Below, piece after piece: positions 12,243-24,334 of a stretch of 64,000 nt of DNA. The notes beneath the pieces were generated by a model that ran no database searches, was not told the origin of the DNA, and worked only from the letters and a program-made list of their open reading frames with translations. Source of the stretch: Linyphia triangularis (lineage: Eukaryota; Arthropoda; Arachnida; Araneae; Linyphiidae); contig OZ021722.1 of NCBI GenBank assembly GCA_963978545.1, positions 7,273,201 to 7,337,200 of the forward strand, in the 5' to 3' direction. The number at the start of each line of letters is the position of its first letter. Positions within the stretch are counted from its first letter, which is position 1. A program made the position numbers and the translations under genes.

Positions 12243-12925
12243 TGAATGATATTAGTCCGAGAGGCAACTGCAATATTTGGACCTCATCGAACATCATTCT
12301 GAATTTTTTATAGAAATTGGAGAAAAGTGAGTAGATTACGAATCCAATGGTCTGCCGTGGCAAATATGGCCGAAACTGATCAAAAATCGACTTGGAATGA
12401 GTTGAACTAAAATCCGATCGCCAAATATGTCATAACTTGCCAAAAAGAGAACAAACTTTTTCGTCTGGCAACCCACTGCATTTTGATTTTCAGTGAGAAA
12501 AAGCGCAAACGATTTCTGATCTCTGGCTCGGAAAACTTCTACCTTTTAAAAGTAAGCCAAATTGGCGATATTAGTTACGTCATCAGCGACGTAATGTTTA
12601 TTTCCAACTTGGCTCCCTTTCAATAGATGCAAGTAGACCGTCGCCAGATATCGGAATCTTCTGCAACCTTCTTAATTGAAAATTAAAGCGTGAGGGTTAC
12701 CAAATAAAAAATATGCTCATTATTTGGCAAGTTATGGCGCATTTGGCAATTGGATTTAATTCAAATGATTAAAAATCGATTTTTGACCAGTTTCGGCCAT
12801 TTTTGCCACGGCAGACCAGTGGATTCGTAATCTACTCACTTTTCTCCAATTTCTATAAAAAATTCAGAATGATGTTCGGTGGGGCCCAAAAATTGCAGTC
12901 GCCTCTCAGTCTATATGACTGTTCA
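12243..12925. mobile_element. Element with long (about 200 bp) terminal inverted repeats
   Basis: The left arm (about 12243-12470) is the reverse complement of the right arm (about 12700-12925) with scattered mismatches. Both contain the CTGCCGTGGCAAA / TTTGCCACGGCAG block and the AGTGAGTAGATTACGAATCC / GGATTCGTAATCTACTCACT block. The short centre has no coding capacity. It looks like a foldback or MITE-type DNA element; I could not define a target duplication. Confidence 0.75.
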
Positions 12926-13004
12926 TTAACAGATTTAAAGAGAAATGACAATAACAGCAAAAAAAAAAATAAAATAGTTTGCTTTTTAAGAAAGTGTCTT
13001 CATC

Positions 13005-13154
13005 ATGGATTTAATCGAAAGATTTGTCCAATTCGAAAGTTTTATAGACTTCCAACACTCACCGGGTTTATTAATATTTATTTCAATTTTACCGTCACAT
13101 ATATATTTGAATACAATTTTAAAAGACCAAGAAACAGAGGTCTTCGATTCACAG
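13005..13154 (+). CDS. Candidate exon, unrecognised
   Basis: An open frame starts at ATG 13005 (MDLIERFVQFESF...) and reaches ...EVFDSQ immediately before a strong donor CACAG|GTAAGC at 13155. A possible acceptor TTTTTAAG ends at 12990, so this could be a first or an internal exon. Without splicing the frame runs on to a TAG at 13263-13265 (86 residues). Residue composition is balanced rather than repeat-like. I recognise no domain and see no partner exon with matching phase in the neighbourhood, so this is tentative. Confidence 0.28.
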
Positions 13155-13382
13155 GTAAGCTTCGATTTTGACATTTTCGAAATTGAAAGTATCTTCCCCA
13201 TGCAGTTCAAGGGAGAGTTTGAAAATGTTCTAAATTTATATTTTGTTTGCGATTGGCAGAACTAGGAAGTTTTTTTTCTACAATGACATCCAAAATACTC
13301 TTTAGATGCAATAATTTTAATTCAGTATTTGAAGCAATAGCAATACATTTATTCTGTGACTTTTAGTTTTAAGTTTTTTAAT

Positions 13383-14300
13383 TACTAGTTAAATACCCGT
13401 GCTTCGCCACGAAATTTTAACATGTACAATATTTTAGCTAGCTGTGAGACCTCGCATTGCGGAAATCTGTCATTCGTGTATAGAACCCAGTTTTTGGCGC
13501 TTCGCTCGCAGGAAGGTTCATCGCTACGCAAAATCGAGCTCGCTCCGTTCGCTGAAAAGTTCATGGACATATAATCACAGGCTTATTTCGCTCGTTAAAA
13601 GGTTCATTGCTATGCAAGAATAGGCTCACTTTACTCGCTGAAAGGTCCATTGCATTCAGCTCGCTCCACTCACTAAAATCTAATTGCTATGTAAAGACTT
13701 AATATTGGAAGGATCTTCCTTGTCAAGAAAAAAAATTCCCCGTCAATACAATAATACAACATCCCTTTAATATTATTTTAACACGTGTTTGCGGAAAGCA
13801 AAATTAGAGGCTAAAACTACTTATGTTTAACTTTCAGAGCTCTAGGCCTATTCGAAGTCGCTTTTTGTGAAAAAATTAATTGAAAAACAAATTAAAATTT
13901 TAACATTCTTTTTGTAGTCCAATTAGAAAGCCAAAACTATTTGTGTTGAAAATATCAGAAATGTAGCCCAATTACAAATCATTTTGTAAAATATTTGTTA
14001 ATTAAAAAAAAAAAACTGTTTTTCAGAAATCCAATTAAAAGGCCACAACTATTTATGTTGAAAATTTCAAAGCTGTAGCCATATTAGATATCGTTTTGTA
14101 ACATATTTATTTATTAATTAAAAAAATTAATTAAGAAAGAACTAATTAAAATTTTAACATTCTACTTGTGATGCTTAAAATTAGAATGCCAAAACTACTT
14201 ATGCTGAAAATTTCAGAGCTCTAATCCAATTTTAAGTAGGTTTCTACAGATCCTCAGACAGACAGACACACAGCTTGTTTTATTATTATAGATAATTTTA
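13383..14300 (+). mobile_element. Interspersed family E, long copy
   Basis: Begins near ACTAGTTAAATACCCGTGCTTC, continues with TTCGCTCGC-rich sequence (13500-13680) and then two or three diverged internal repeats with the phrase AACTATTTATGTTGAAAAT (about 13930, 14050, 14190). It ends ACACACAGCTTGTTTTATTATTATAGAT. The reverse-oriented copy at 24335-24592 shares the first 250 bp. No coding capacity is seen. Confidence 0.65.
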
Positions 14301-14407
14301 ATTAAAACGTTCTAGAATTTAAACAAACATTCTTTCAATAAAAATTTTTTTAAAAAAAGTATAATTAATTTATGATGGGTAAAAAATTGATTAGCACACA
14401 ATAAAAT

Positions 14408-14453
14408 GGGTCTCCCCCCCCCCCCCCCTGCAAATAATTCTACGGGCGCCCTT
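14408..14453 (-). mobile_element. hAT-like terminus with poly(C)
   Basis: The reverse complement reads CAAGGGCGCCCGTAGAATT followed by a long G run. CAGGGGCGCCCGTAG-type ends are known from hAT elements. Only this one end is visible; the matching end was not found. Confidence 0.4.
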
Positions 14454-14612
14454 GGCGGCACACAAAGAAAAAGATAAGTTTAAAAGTTGTTTACTTACCT
14501 ATAATACACTGTGTAAAATAGTTTATGATAATAATTTGGAATGTAAAATAATATATGTACTACAAAAACAACAGTAGGTTTATTAAGGGATTAATTACAA
14601 ATGAATAATACG

Positions 14613-15053
14613 ATTACTTTTAATGAGAAATTTGAGCTTGATGTTTTTTGATAATTTCCTTTATATTTGGTCGTAAAAATGACAATGCTACTCTCATATC
14701 GTCTTCTACATTTAACAGTCTCGATCTTTTTTTCGTTTTTATGTTGGTTAATGCTGAAAATCCGAATTCACACAAATAAGATGTAGAAAATTGTAATAAT
14801 ATGTTTAAAGCTTTTTTGGCTATCATGAGATAATCGCATCTAATTTTAATCCAAAATGAATTAATTGATTCTTCTGAATATTTAAAATTAAATCTCGATT
14901 ATTAGAAAGCGATATTAGTTCTTCCTCTTCATTCAAAGTTAATTGAAATACAGAAGTATTCGTTATCACAAATGGATTACGAATCCAATCAAAAATGGCA
15001 TTTTGTTTTTTTCCGTAAAAGCGACCTTTCAGTGACAGTAACAACTCCAAAAT
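14613..15053 (-). pseudogene. hAT transposase C-terminal region (dimerisation domain), broken
   Basis: Two minus-strand frames join across a frameshift near 14823. The upstream part (15050-14823) reads GRFYGKKQNAIFDWIRNPF, then LTLNEEEELISLSNNRDLIL and LIHFGLKLD. The downstream part (14826-14620) reads MIAKKALNILLQFSTSYLCE, FGFSALTNIKTKKRSRL, VEDDMRVALSFLRPNIKEI. The block Y-L-C-E-x-G-F-S-A-L-x-x-I-K-T-K-x-R with the following L-x-v-E-D-D-M-R-V-A-L-S is the hAT C-terminal dimerisation domain as seen in ZBED5/FAM200-type transposases. The catalytic N-terminal part is absent, so it is a decayed fragment. Confidence 0.85.
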
Positions 15054-15298
15054 TTAATAGAATGCATTGTCATCGAATGTCAAGTTTAAAGAATATTTAC
15101 CTACCCTTTCTTGTACTCTAAAAATATTTTTGAAACTAGCCTCATGCAGCCTTAAATATTATAAACTTTTATGTTCAGGCTTTTAAAAATCTTATGCAAA
15201 TGCATTCTAGGAGCCTTATATACAATCATTACACTTTGGTTTAAGAAAATTCACTATTGTTACAGTTTCACATTGTTATCCTCCAACAATAGAGTAAT
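15054..15298. other. Unassigned AT-rich DNA
   Basis: Upstream of the hAT fragment I see no further transposase homology and no repeat shared with the rest of the window. Confidence 0.35.
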
Positions 15299-15719
15299 GT
15301 TATGAATTTTTCCGCTGAGGCAATGATGGCACAGTTTTTAAGATAAAAACTACTATTTATTCACTTCAGAAAACTCACAAAATTTATTCAAAGGCAACAG
15401 TCAATCTCAAGCTTCAACACAAGCTTCAGCAAAAACAACTTCGAATACAGCGATTATACAAGCTCACTCCAATAGGTAAACAAAGCGATCAGTTTTCATC
15501 GAAGTCCGAAGTCAATCTCAAAACTTTCCCTATCTCCGGTCTTTATATAACAGGTGCGTGAGAACATTCCCGAAATTTCCAGCCAATTCGTCGAAAAGAA
15601 ACATCTAGAAATTTCTCGATTGCTTTAGGTGTTGCCACCTTTTTCTAACCTGTATAATCGCTGTTAAAAAATAAAATAAGATAAAAATAAATTACAATAG
15701 AATTTTAAAATAATACGTC
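15299..15719 (-). mobile_element. Probable solo LTR of a second retrotransposon family
   Basis: On the minus strand this block has the layout of an arthropod LTR: GTTATATAAAGACCGG (a TATA box, + coordinates about 15545), then about 150 bp, then GAATAAATTTTG (polyadenylation signal, about 15375) and the end TTCATAACA at 15299. The Gypsy LTR at 21537 has the same TATA-plus-GACCGG arrangement but otherwise different sequence. The 5' limit is uncertain and no target duplication was established. Confidence 0.5.
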
Positions 15720-16359
15720 ACTATTTACACTGTATACAGACAATTTGTGCAACAATGTCTGAAGACCTTTATTGCAATATCGCTTATTTCGACGCCATTT
15801 TGAGAAAAAGATGATTGCGCAATTTATGAAAGCCTTTTGTAATTTTAAATGTGATTTAAAGAAATGAGAGGCGTGCACTTTTGCTTTGGTATATAATATT
15901 TTAATAATATTTAGCTTCACTTGAAAACAAGATATTATTATAATTTCGTGACTGTAATTCCTCGAAAACGTTAGTATTCAAGCTTTGTAAATCCTTGCAT
16001 TGTATTTATCGTATATTTTATCTTATTATAAGACAACTTTTTACATTTTGTTTTTATTTCTATCCATTCCTAAACCATTTTGTTTAATTTTAACATATTT
16101 TATTGTTATTATGTTACTGTTATTGCATTTAATAACAGTTGCATTTTTGTAAAACTTATTATTCTTACGATTAATTCTGACCCGTTTTTCTTAAAATAAA
16201 ACATATTATTTTTTTTCACAGTTTTCTGATGGAAAATTATGCAGAAAATTATGATTGATGAACATCATTTCCATATTTTAGACACCTCTCTTACTGCTAA
16301 ATTATAAAGTCAACATTCAGTGATTGAAGGTATGAATCTTTTATTATTTTCTATAAGTT
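15720..16359. other. AT-rich DNA without recognised features
   Basis: Contains short open frames without protein-like character. No repeat family or splice-bounded exon was recognised. Confidence 0.35.
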
Positions 16360-16439
16360 TTCAGAATCACCAAATGGTTAAAATCCAGAATCCGGTACGG
16401 ATTCTGCGCCAAGGTGATTTTCTCCAAAAAATGGCAGCC

Positions 16440-16551
16440 CAGTGGCGGCTGGTGCAGGGGGCCAGGGGGGCCCGGGCCCCCTCACTTTTTTTGGTCGTTT
16501 CCCTCTCTATACTCTCTCTTTTTTTTTTTTTCTTCTTTTTTTTTTACAAAT

Positions 16552-16584
<33 letters not shown>

Positions 16585-17416
16585 AAATTTTGTAGTTATT
16601 AGTTAATATACTGATTTAACTGGTTTTTTAATCTTGAAACTGTCCACTTTCACTCAACTAATAAATGTCCTTATGGATGGATATTTAAGTCGAGCTTCTT
16701 TTTCTTTGCCCGTAGAAGAAACGGAATGGAAAAAAGACGGGGGAACTGATTTTCGCCACCTGCAATATCCTGCGAGTCTGTACACCCCTTGTGTGGTTCT
16801 CAAATTACAAAATTCCCGAGTTTCGTGTTTTGATACGGTTTTCTAATCTATGAGTGGGAGGCAGGCTCGTAGTCAAGGGTTAGGATAAAGAGATCCCCAA
16901 CCGAAATAAAAGTTAATCTCATTAGATCAAAGACCCAATGTTAAACATCGATATTTTTTATTTTGTTACTAGGCTCATAAAGTTTAATGCTGTAAGTCAC
17001 ACTAGAATTTATTGCTGAAAGAATGGATTTGAAATCCCCAACTACGATATATTTATGCACATCTGTGTTTGAAAAAATAAGTTGAAAGTAAATAATTTAT
17101 TTCACACAAAAAATAGGATGGTCTAGTGGAAAGAGAGAAGACCTCACTCTAAAGAAGAATCCTTTTGTTCCTGAAAACTGAAAGTGTTCCTTTGAAAGTA
17201 ATTTCCAATGCAGCTGTAACTGGCTATTCAAATTTTTCTACAAATCTGGTCGAAAAGAGTGAGTAAAATTTTTACATCAGATAGCATTGTGCAATCTTCC
17301 TCTTGATGAGATGGCAATTTGTTTTACTGTAATAGCGTTAGGATACCCCTTAAAATTTATTTGATAAAAAAAAATAAAGCACGTAAATAAATTACAAAAA
17401 TAAAAGCCTAATTCAT

Positions 17417-17458
<42 letters not shown>

Positions 17459-20170
17459 GAATAATCGTACTGTAGTATTATTGCAATTCCACAGAATATT
17501 ATAAGAACCCACAATTCCGATTAAAATAACTTGCCCTCTTCAAAGGATGTTAGTTTTCCCAGACTGTGCTTGGGGGAACAAAATGTCCCCTTACTTTGGA
17601 CGACCTTGAATTTGAAACCTAAAGAGATAAGACAGAAAATTCTATAATGTGACTAGGGCCATTCCTTCCCTTTCACGTGACATCCTGGTTTTTTGTCATA
17701 ACATGAGTTTCAAATTACCAAGACACCTCCTGGTCCTGGGATTTGCAAGGAAATGGTCAATTCTTACTTTGAAGTCAGGGATCGGACGTTTATCTTTAGT
17801 GTCTTTAACTTGTACGACTGCGAAAGAATTTACACCAATAAATAACAACGGTAAGTTTTTTGTTTTAAATTTTACTCTTTATTTGGTAAAATGTATGAGT
17901 TAATAATAGGTTTTTGTTTTGATATCTACTCTTTGTCTCAAAAAATAACTGAGTATTTAAATTTCGTCCAAATAATCAGAAGTGTTGATTTGTCCTACCT
18001 CTCCCACTGATATATGATATCGTATGGAATCATTAACGTAACTCTCCGATACGATTAATAGAAAAGTTTCTATAAAGACAACAAAACATTCCTTATAAAA
18101 ATAAATGGTTTTACTAGAATTGGGTTGAAACGACATTTATCCTTTTATTGGGTAGTAAAAATAAAAGAGAGAGGATATAATTTTAGAAAAAATTCTGTAA
18201 TAAATAAGTAAATGTACAGTACTGAAAAAAATTTTGATTGAAGGATATTCCGTTGCAGTATAACTCTCCCTTAGCTCTTGTGCCAAAAAAATACACAACG
18301 AGATATATTTTACTATTCAAAGAATATCAAGTAATTCAATTTAAAACTGTTGAACTGGTCAATATAACAATACCTTCAATTTTGTTTGCAAAATTGTAAA
18401 TATTGTACTTTCAAAGGTTTTGTCACATTTTATTAACTGTTATATAAACCAAATTTATTTTGCATGAATTAATATTTAAAATGTCAGTGACTGAAATATT
18501 AGTAGCATTACTGATGACTTTAAAATATATATATATATTTTTCAATTACTTTTAAAACTTATTTGCTGTTGTAAGCAAGCATTTTTTTTAATAGTTTTTT
18601 GTCTTTCATGTATATGTGATTTGTATTTTAATTCTTAAATTCATGTAATATTTAACGAAATTTTTTTTCTGTGCATATGCTGCAGAATTTTTAATCGAGT
18701 TATTAGATTTGTATAGTTTGTAACTCGTAAATCTTTATTTTCTTTTTCTTTTGTACAGAATAGTGATTGAGCAATATCGGTTTTTATAGTTTCACATATT
18801 TTATGTAATTCGTATTTTGGTTAGTTGGTTTGTACGCTCAACGACCTATTTTTATGTCCAATGACAGCTAATCAGGCCGGGACCTACAGCTTAACGAAAT
18901 TTGGTATTTTAATTTACTATTATAATGTCAAACAGAATTTTAAAGCATTGCTTAACTCATTAAGGACCTTATAATTAGGTAGTTTCAAGTTCCTACAGTG
19001 CTAGCTAAAAGTACTAAAAAAATCTGATCCTATCAGCTTTACTGTGCATAAAATGATGTGGAATGTTGAAAATATTGATAATTTATCTTACATTAAAATA
19101 ATTTCAGCTTCAAAGTTGTTGAACTTAAACATTTCGCCCGATCAACATTTTAGCTCATTTTAAAATGTTCTTAAGCATTCTTAATCTAATAAAAATATTA
19201 AATATTTATAAAAAAATTTTATTGCATTTTTAATGCGATTAGGTTATATGGAGACAAAAAGTTGTGCACCATACGTCTGTTCTTTTATCTGTCTGTTCTT
19301 TTATCTTTGAATCCCGGAATATAATTAAGCCCCACCCCCTTTTCTCCAAGTAAAGTTGCAAACAATGTCCGCCTCTGTGAGCAATCTCACATAATCTCAC
19401 TGCTATTGTTTGACCTCAAAAACTCCGCCCCCCCCCCCCCCCCCCCCGTATTTTTCGACCTTCTTGCAATTTTCGTAAAAAACAAAATCCTTATTTTAAG
19501 TTATATTGCTACACAGTTGCATGTTATAAGTTGCATCGCTCGATTGGTCATAGTATGAACATTGGATAGCGAATGAAATATTTCTTAATTTTGCTGAGCA
19601 ATTATTCCCAGGATTGTTTTCTCATTTCTGGAAAGTGGTTTAGTTCTAATTTTAGAATTCCTTGAAACATTTCTTGCCTCTTTTTTTTTTTCTAAATGGG
19701 TTTTGTAGGCAAAACAAATAAAAAGTCTACAGGCAGCCAATTGAAAGTAGAGTGAACTTTTGTCAAATACTATAAGCACATTTTTATATATAAAAGAAGA
19801 GATTGAAAGGAAACTTCTTATCTTTCTAGAGCATAAGCAGGGTCTTTTTTTAAGCAAATGACTTTGAAAAGATTTTCACAGTTAAGGACTAATATTCCCT
19901 ACAGAGGTTTCTTTTTACTTGGAAAAAAAATTTGATCGCGCTTGCTAAATTTTCTAGTAGAAATAAAAACATTTTGCATTTATTGCCAAAAAAAATAAAA
20001 AAATGTGCAAATGTTTCGTATTAATATTTTTAAGGACCTAAAAAAATACTTTTTCCCACTTTCTTAATATACTTTCTTAGAAGCTCAATATTCAAATTAC
20101 AAAGTCTTTGTAACCTTTTTTTTTTACTTATAAAGATACGTTTTTACACTTTAAATTACGTACTATGGTT

Positions 20171-20232
<62 letters not shown>

Positions 20233-20317
20233 CTTCGCAAACTCCAAGTTTTTTTGTTTTTTTTTTTCATCGCCCCCCCCCCCCCCACCCACTTTTCCTG
20301 CCCACGAGCCGCCACTG
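16440..20317. mobile_element. hAT element, 3.9 kb, with 8-bp target duplication
   Basis: The left end CAGTGGCGGCTGGTG (16440) and right end CACGAGCCGCCACTG (20317) are inverted repeats. Both are flanked by the direct repeat TGGCAGCC (16432-16439 and 20318-20325), the 8-bp duplication typical of hAT transposons. A C/G-rich stretch lies just inside each end. The interior is AT-rich with poly-pyrimidine, poly(A) (17419-17453), poly(C) (about 19428-19447) and (AT)n tracts. I find no transposase, so it is non-autonomous or very old. A donor-like AACG|GTAAGT at about 17850 follows an open stretch ending TAKEFTPINNN, which I cannot assign. Confidence 0.88.
20172..20231. repeat. (AT)n microsatellite
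   Basis: About 30 uninterrupted AT dinucleotides near the right end of the hAT element. Confidence 0.95.
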
Positions 20318-20759
20318 TGGCAGCCCCGCCATTTTTTAAGGGGAAGCGAACTGCCTATGGGTGCCATTATTTGACGCGGCGGTTTGATGTAGACAATTCT
20401 CGGGGCAGAATTCGTACCGGTTTCGGAATTTTAACCCATTTGACCCTTCTCTTAACTCAACTGTGTTTATGCACCGAATTTCAGCAATCGCTGGCAATCA
20501 CTTTCTGACTAAGCAAAACAGGATACTAATGTGACTTCCCAACGATATTTCAGGGCTCAACCGTTGATGTGCAACATGCCATTAATGTAGTTTTTTTTTT
20601 AATGTTTTATTATGAAATTTTTCTCTCCCTTCCTGAAAAGAATCCCTAACTTTGAATGACATAATCATTAAAAAGACACAAGTGATATGGGAGGTATGGA
20701 ATTATAAATATACCAGTTTGCAAAATTTATTGCTTTTGTAGTAAATTTGGGGTAATACG

Positions 20760-20990
20760 AGGCTCCTTGGCGACTTTTCCGAAAATCGCCAAATTGAAAA
20801 TGAAGTCACATGGCTGAATCACCAAATCCAAAATGGCGTCGAAATCGTCTTCAGATAGGGTTGCCAAAATGTGTTTTTTCCCGAAGGGTTACCATTTTAG
20901 AACTGTTATCGCCAAATGTGAAAAACAGCGCCAATGCGTCTCATAACGGTAAATCTGAGCCCGTATCTGTGTTTTGCTAACCCACTACAT
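20760..20990. repeat. Block rich in TTGGCGA/TCGCCAA motifs
   Basis: Contains TTGGCGACTTTTCCG, AAAATCGCCAAATTG and TTATCGCCAAATGTG, plus GGGTTGCCAAAAT and GGGTTACC. It resembles the inner part of the inverted-repeat element at 12243-12925 but has no clear ends. Confidence 0.35.
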
Positions 20991-21361
20991 TCGGCAGAAG
21001 TGCAACTATTTAGCAAAGCAACTTTTAAAGCTGGGCCGTTTGATTTATATTGGAGATTCTCACAAGTCAGATTTATACTGAGTATGCTAATATATATATG
21101 AAAACTGGTAATATAATTGAATTGTTTTTAATAAAATAGATAAATTATGAAATTGAACTCTATTTTACACAATTTTGAACCTCTCCTATTTATTGACCTT
21201 AATCTGGCAAAATCGTAACATCGTGCGGCTGTAACATTTTAATCAATAACTCTTGTACTGTAGACAGCCCCCCCCCCCTCCCAATTTCCCGAAAAAAAAA
21301 AACCATTGCCAATTTCAACTCGCCTCCGATTTTTTGGTTGTCGTAATGTTTGCAATTAAAA

Positions 21362-21536
21362 ATTCTCCTATATATAAACTTCGATTTCACCACAAGAACT
21401 TAATTTTGATATTTTAACTTTCCGAACAATAATTGTGTTAGTGTAGTCCCCAATGCTAATACAAACGGGAAAAATTTACTTTTCGAAAATTCGGGTCAAA
21501 TGTCTCAAAACTGTGATATTTGGTTTGAAAATATAT
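21362..21536 (+). repeat. Diverged satellite, left patch
   Basis: Reads like the reverse complement of the 1-9699 satellite: a CTCCTATATATAAACTTCGATTTCACC counterpart, AACAATAATTG, TTTTCGAAAATTCGGGTCAAATG. It ends abruptly at the LTR. Confidence 0.6.
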
Positions 21537-22258
21537 TGTTACGAATTTTTGTATATTTGTAAATATTTCGTAGTGTTAATTTTGTAAATAGGAAAATTTA
21601 TGTACATTTCGCATAAGGCAGTGTAATAGTTCGTCTTAGCTTGGCTTCCCTGCAATATGGGTCTTAATGCTTGATAACGAGTTTTACAGAGATAACGCTG
21701 GGAAGCAAGTTTTACAAGGAGCAGGGCATTTAACATTATGGTAATGGCAATCTCGCCAAATTTGCGAGATAGAGCCGTGTTGGCGACTAATTTGTGTCGC
21801 CAAATTTGGAGACCTTTTGGAAACATTTTCGGTCCATATGTACATCAATAGGATTTTTCTACTACGATCTGGAAAGTTCTCCAAATGTCTATATCTGGAA
21901 GATTCACGAAGGCTCGCCTCTCTTATATAAGACCGGCGGCCGTGAGTGGAGTTGGTTGGTTAGTCAGTTAGTTGATTGGAATGACTGAGTGGAGTTACTG
22001 ACTTGGTTGTCGGTCAGCGAGTATTCAGAGTAGTTCTAAAGCGAACTGTATTGCATCGTCTATTGCAGCGATTTTAGCAGTTGTGTTAAGTTTTAACTGC
22101 TGTTTTGTGCTCTATTGTTGTGTAAAGAGCTGTATTGAGTCTACTTGAAAGAGAAGTTCTGGAGTTGTAAAGAGATCTGTGAAGAGTTTTATTGGAATAA
22201 ATTTCTGCAAGTTTTGATCTGCGTTGGCTTCAAATCTTTCGAACCCTTCCACGCAACA
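21537..22258 (+). mobile_element. Gypsy-family LTR (copy 2), 722 bp
   Basis: TGTTACGAATTTTTGTATA at the start and CCACGCAACA at the end, with a TATATAAGACCGG promoter-like block at about 21925 and GGAATAAATTTCTGC (polyadenylation signal) near the end. No internal element sequence follows; satellite DNA begins immediately at 22259 with ATACCATTTTAC. It is therefore a solo LTR or the 3' LTR of a tandem arrangement. Confidence 0.85.
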
Positions 22259-23546
22259 ATACCATTTTACAAGCAAAATGATCATCGGAATGAATTCGGG
22301 TGATGATTTTTATTATCCTACGGCAAAAAAAAGGTTAAATCTCGAAAATTGAGGATTTGAAATTTCCCATAGCAATAACATGGCTAATGCATTTTCAATG
22401 TGAAATGCACACTTTTTTTTGCAATATATGGATTTTGAGTATTTAAATGCCACTTTAATGACCATTTGAATGTGTAAATCGATTCGGGTGGTGATTTCTA
22501 TAGCCCTTGGTTGAAAAAGATAGTAAAATTCGAAAATTGAGAAATTTGAAATTTTCCTTACGTATAATATGGGAAAAATTGAAAATGTTTGAAAGTGCCC
22601 TTTTTGGGAACAAATTTTGACCTACTTTATATTTTGCGAGTATTTAATATTTGGAATTGGATATTCTCCTATATATAAGCTTCAATTTCACCAAAGAAAA
22701 AAAATTTAAAATTTTTTCCTTTTGAATAACAATTCATTGAAAATGGTTCCCATGTATTTTCAATGGGGGAAATTGGCTTTTCGACAAAATGGCTCAAATG
22801 TTTTCAAATTCTGATTTTATGTTGGAAAAATGTTTTTTAGTCATTCTTAGTCCAAACTATAAATACATTTTTTATTATTATTTTTCTAAAAATCAGAAAA
22901 ATCTTGGTTGAAAAAGATAGTAAAATTCGAAAATTGAGAAATTTGAAATTTCCCTTACGATTAACATGGGAAAAAATTAAAATGTTTGAAACTGCCTTTT
23001 TTGGGAACAAATTTTGACCTACTTCATATTTTGCGAGTATTTAATATTTGGAATTGGATATTCTCCTATATATAAGCTTCAATTTCACCAAAGGAAAAAA
23101 TTTTGAAAATTTTTCTTTTTGAACAACAATTCATTGAAATGGTCAATGTATTTTCAATGGGGAAAATTGGCTTTTTGACAAAATGGCTCAAATGCTTTCA
23201 AATTCTGATTTTATGTTGGAAAAATGTTTTGTAGTCATTCTTAGTCCAAACTTTAATTAAATTTTATTGTTATTTTTTTTCTTAAAATCAGAAATTCAAT
23301 ATTTCGAAAATGTTGAAGTTTTTCAGTTTTGAGTGTATTTGAATGGAAAATTTCATTTTGGTCAAATGGATCCAAATTGTGTTTTTACATTGAAAAGCTC
23401 ATTTTAAAGTGAAGTAAGTTTAAAATTTGGCCAAAAAAATATTTTTAAATGGGAAAATGACAACTTGAATTGATCTAACAAAAGCGCTAGGAAACTAATT
23501 TTAACCCACTTTTTTTGCTTAAAATTATTTCGATTTTGAGTGCTAC
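22259..23546 (+). repeat. Diverged satellite between two LTRs
   Basis: Same family as 1-9699 but in opposite orientation and strongly diverged, for example ATCGATTCGGGTGGTGATTT and CAACAATTCATTGAAA. A tandem repeat of about 400 bp is visible inside: CTTGGTTGAAAAAGATAGTA occurs at about 22507 and 22903, with similar following text. The right edge (GAGTGCTAC) and left edge (ATACCATTTT) are adjacent words in an intact monomer. Confidence 0.75.
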
Positions 23547-24308
23547 TGTTACGAATTTTTGTATATTTGTAAATATTTCGTAGTGTTAATTTTGTAAACA
23601 GGAAAATGTATGCACATTTCGCATAAGGCAGTGCAATAGTTCGTCTAAACTTGGCTTCCCTGCAATATGGGTCTTAATCCATGATAACGAGTTTTACAGA
23701 GATAACGCTGGGAAGCGAGTTTTTCAAGGAGCGAGGCATAAACATTATGGTAATGGCAATCTCGCCAAATTGGCGAGAAAGAGCCAAGTTGGTGACGGTT
23801 TTGGCGACTAATTTTTGTCGACAAATTTGGCGAGAAATTGCCAAATGTGGCCAAACTTGGCGACCATTTGGAAACATTTTCGGTCCATATATACATGTAT
23901 AGGATTTTTCGACTACGATCTGGAAAGTTCTCACGAAGGCTCGCCTCTCTTATATAAGACCGGCCGTGAGTGGAGTTGGTTGGTTAGTCACTTAGTTGAC
24001 TGAGTTGAGTCCGTCAGTTGACTGGAATGACTGAGCGGAGTTACTGACTTGGTTGTCTGTCAGCGAGCATTCAGAGTAGTTCTAAAGCGAACTGTATTGC
24101 ATTGTCTTTTGCAGCGATTTTAGCAGTTGTGTTGTCAAGTTTTTAACTGCTGTTTTGTGCTCTATTGTTGTGTATAGAGCTGTATTGAGTCTACTAGAAC
24201 GAGAAGTTCTGGTGTTGTAAAGAGATCTGGGAAGAGTTATATTGGAATAAATTTCTGCAAGTTTTGACCTGGTTTGGCTTCAAATCTTTCGAACCCGTCC
24301 ACGCAACA
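23547..24308 (+). mobile_element. Gypsy-family 5' LTR (copy 3), 762 bp
   Basis: Begins TGTTACGAATTTTTGTATA and ends CCACGCAACA, with the TATATAAGACCGG block at about 23955 and a GGAATAAATTTC signal near 24245. A primer binding site follows two bases later, which marks it as a 5' LTR. The element body is lost: family E sequence begins within about 30 bp. Confidence 0.88.
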
Positions 24309-24310
24309 AC

Positions 24311-24327
24311 TGGTGTCAGAAGTGGGA
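24311..24327 (+). other. Primer binding site of the truncated Gypsy element
   Basis: TGGTGTCAGAAGTGGGA starts two bases after the LTR, beginning with TGG as expected for pairing with a tRNA 3' CCA end. Sequences of this type follow the 5' LTR in many Gypsy/Ty3 elements. Confidence 0.75.
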
Positions 24328-24334
24328 TTTGAAT

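Larger units (their letters stand above)
16362..20455. repeat. Outer inverted repeat split by the hAT insertion
   Basis: The sequence left of the hAT element (16362-16439, read in reverse) resembles the sequence to its right (20326-20455): both contain GCCATTTTTT, then GCAGAAT(C/T)CGTACCGG and GATTTTAACC-like text. The hAT element therefore landed inside an older foldback element near its centre. Confidence 0.55.
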
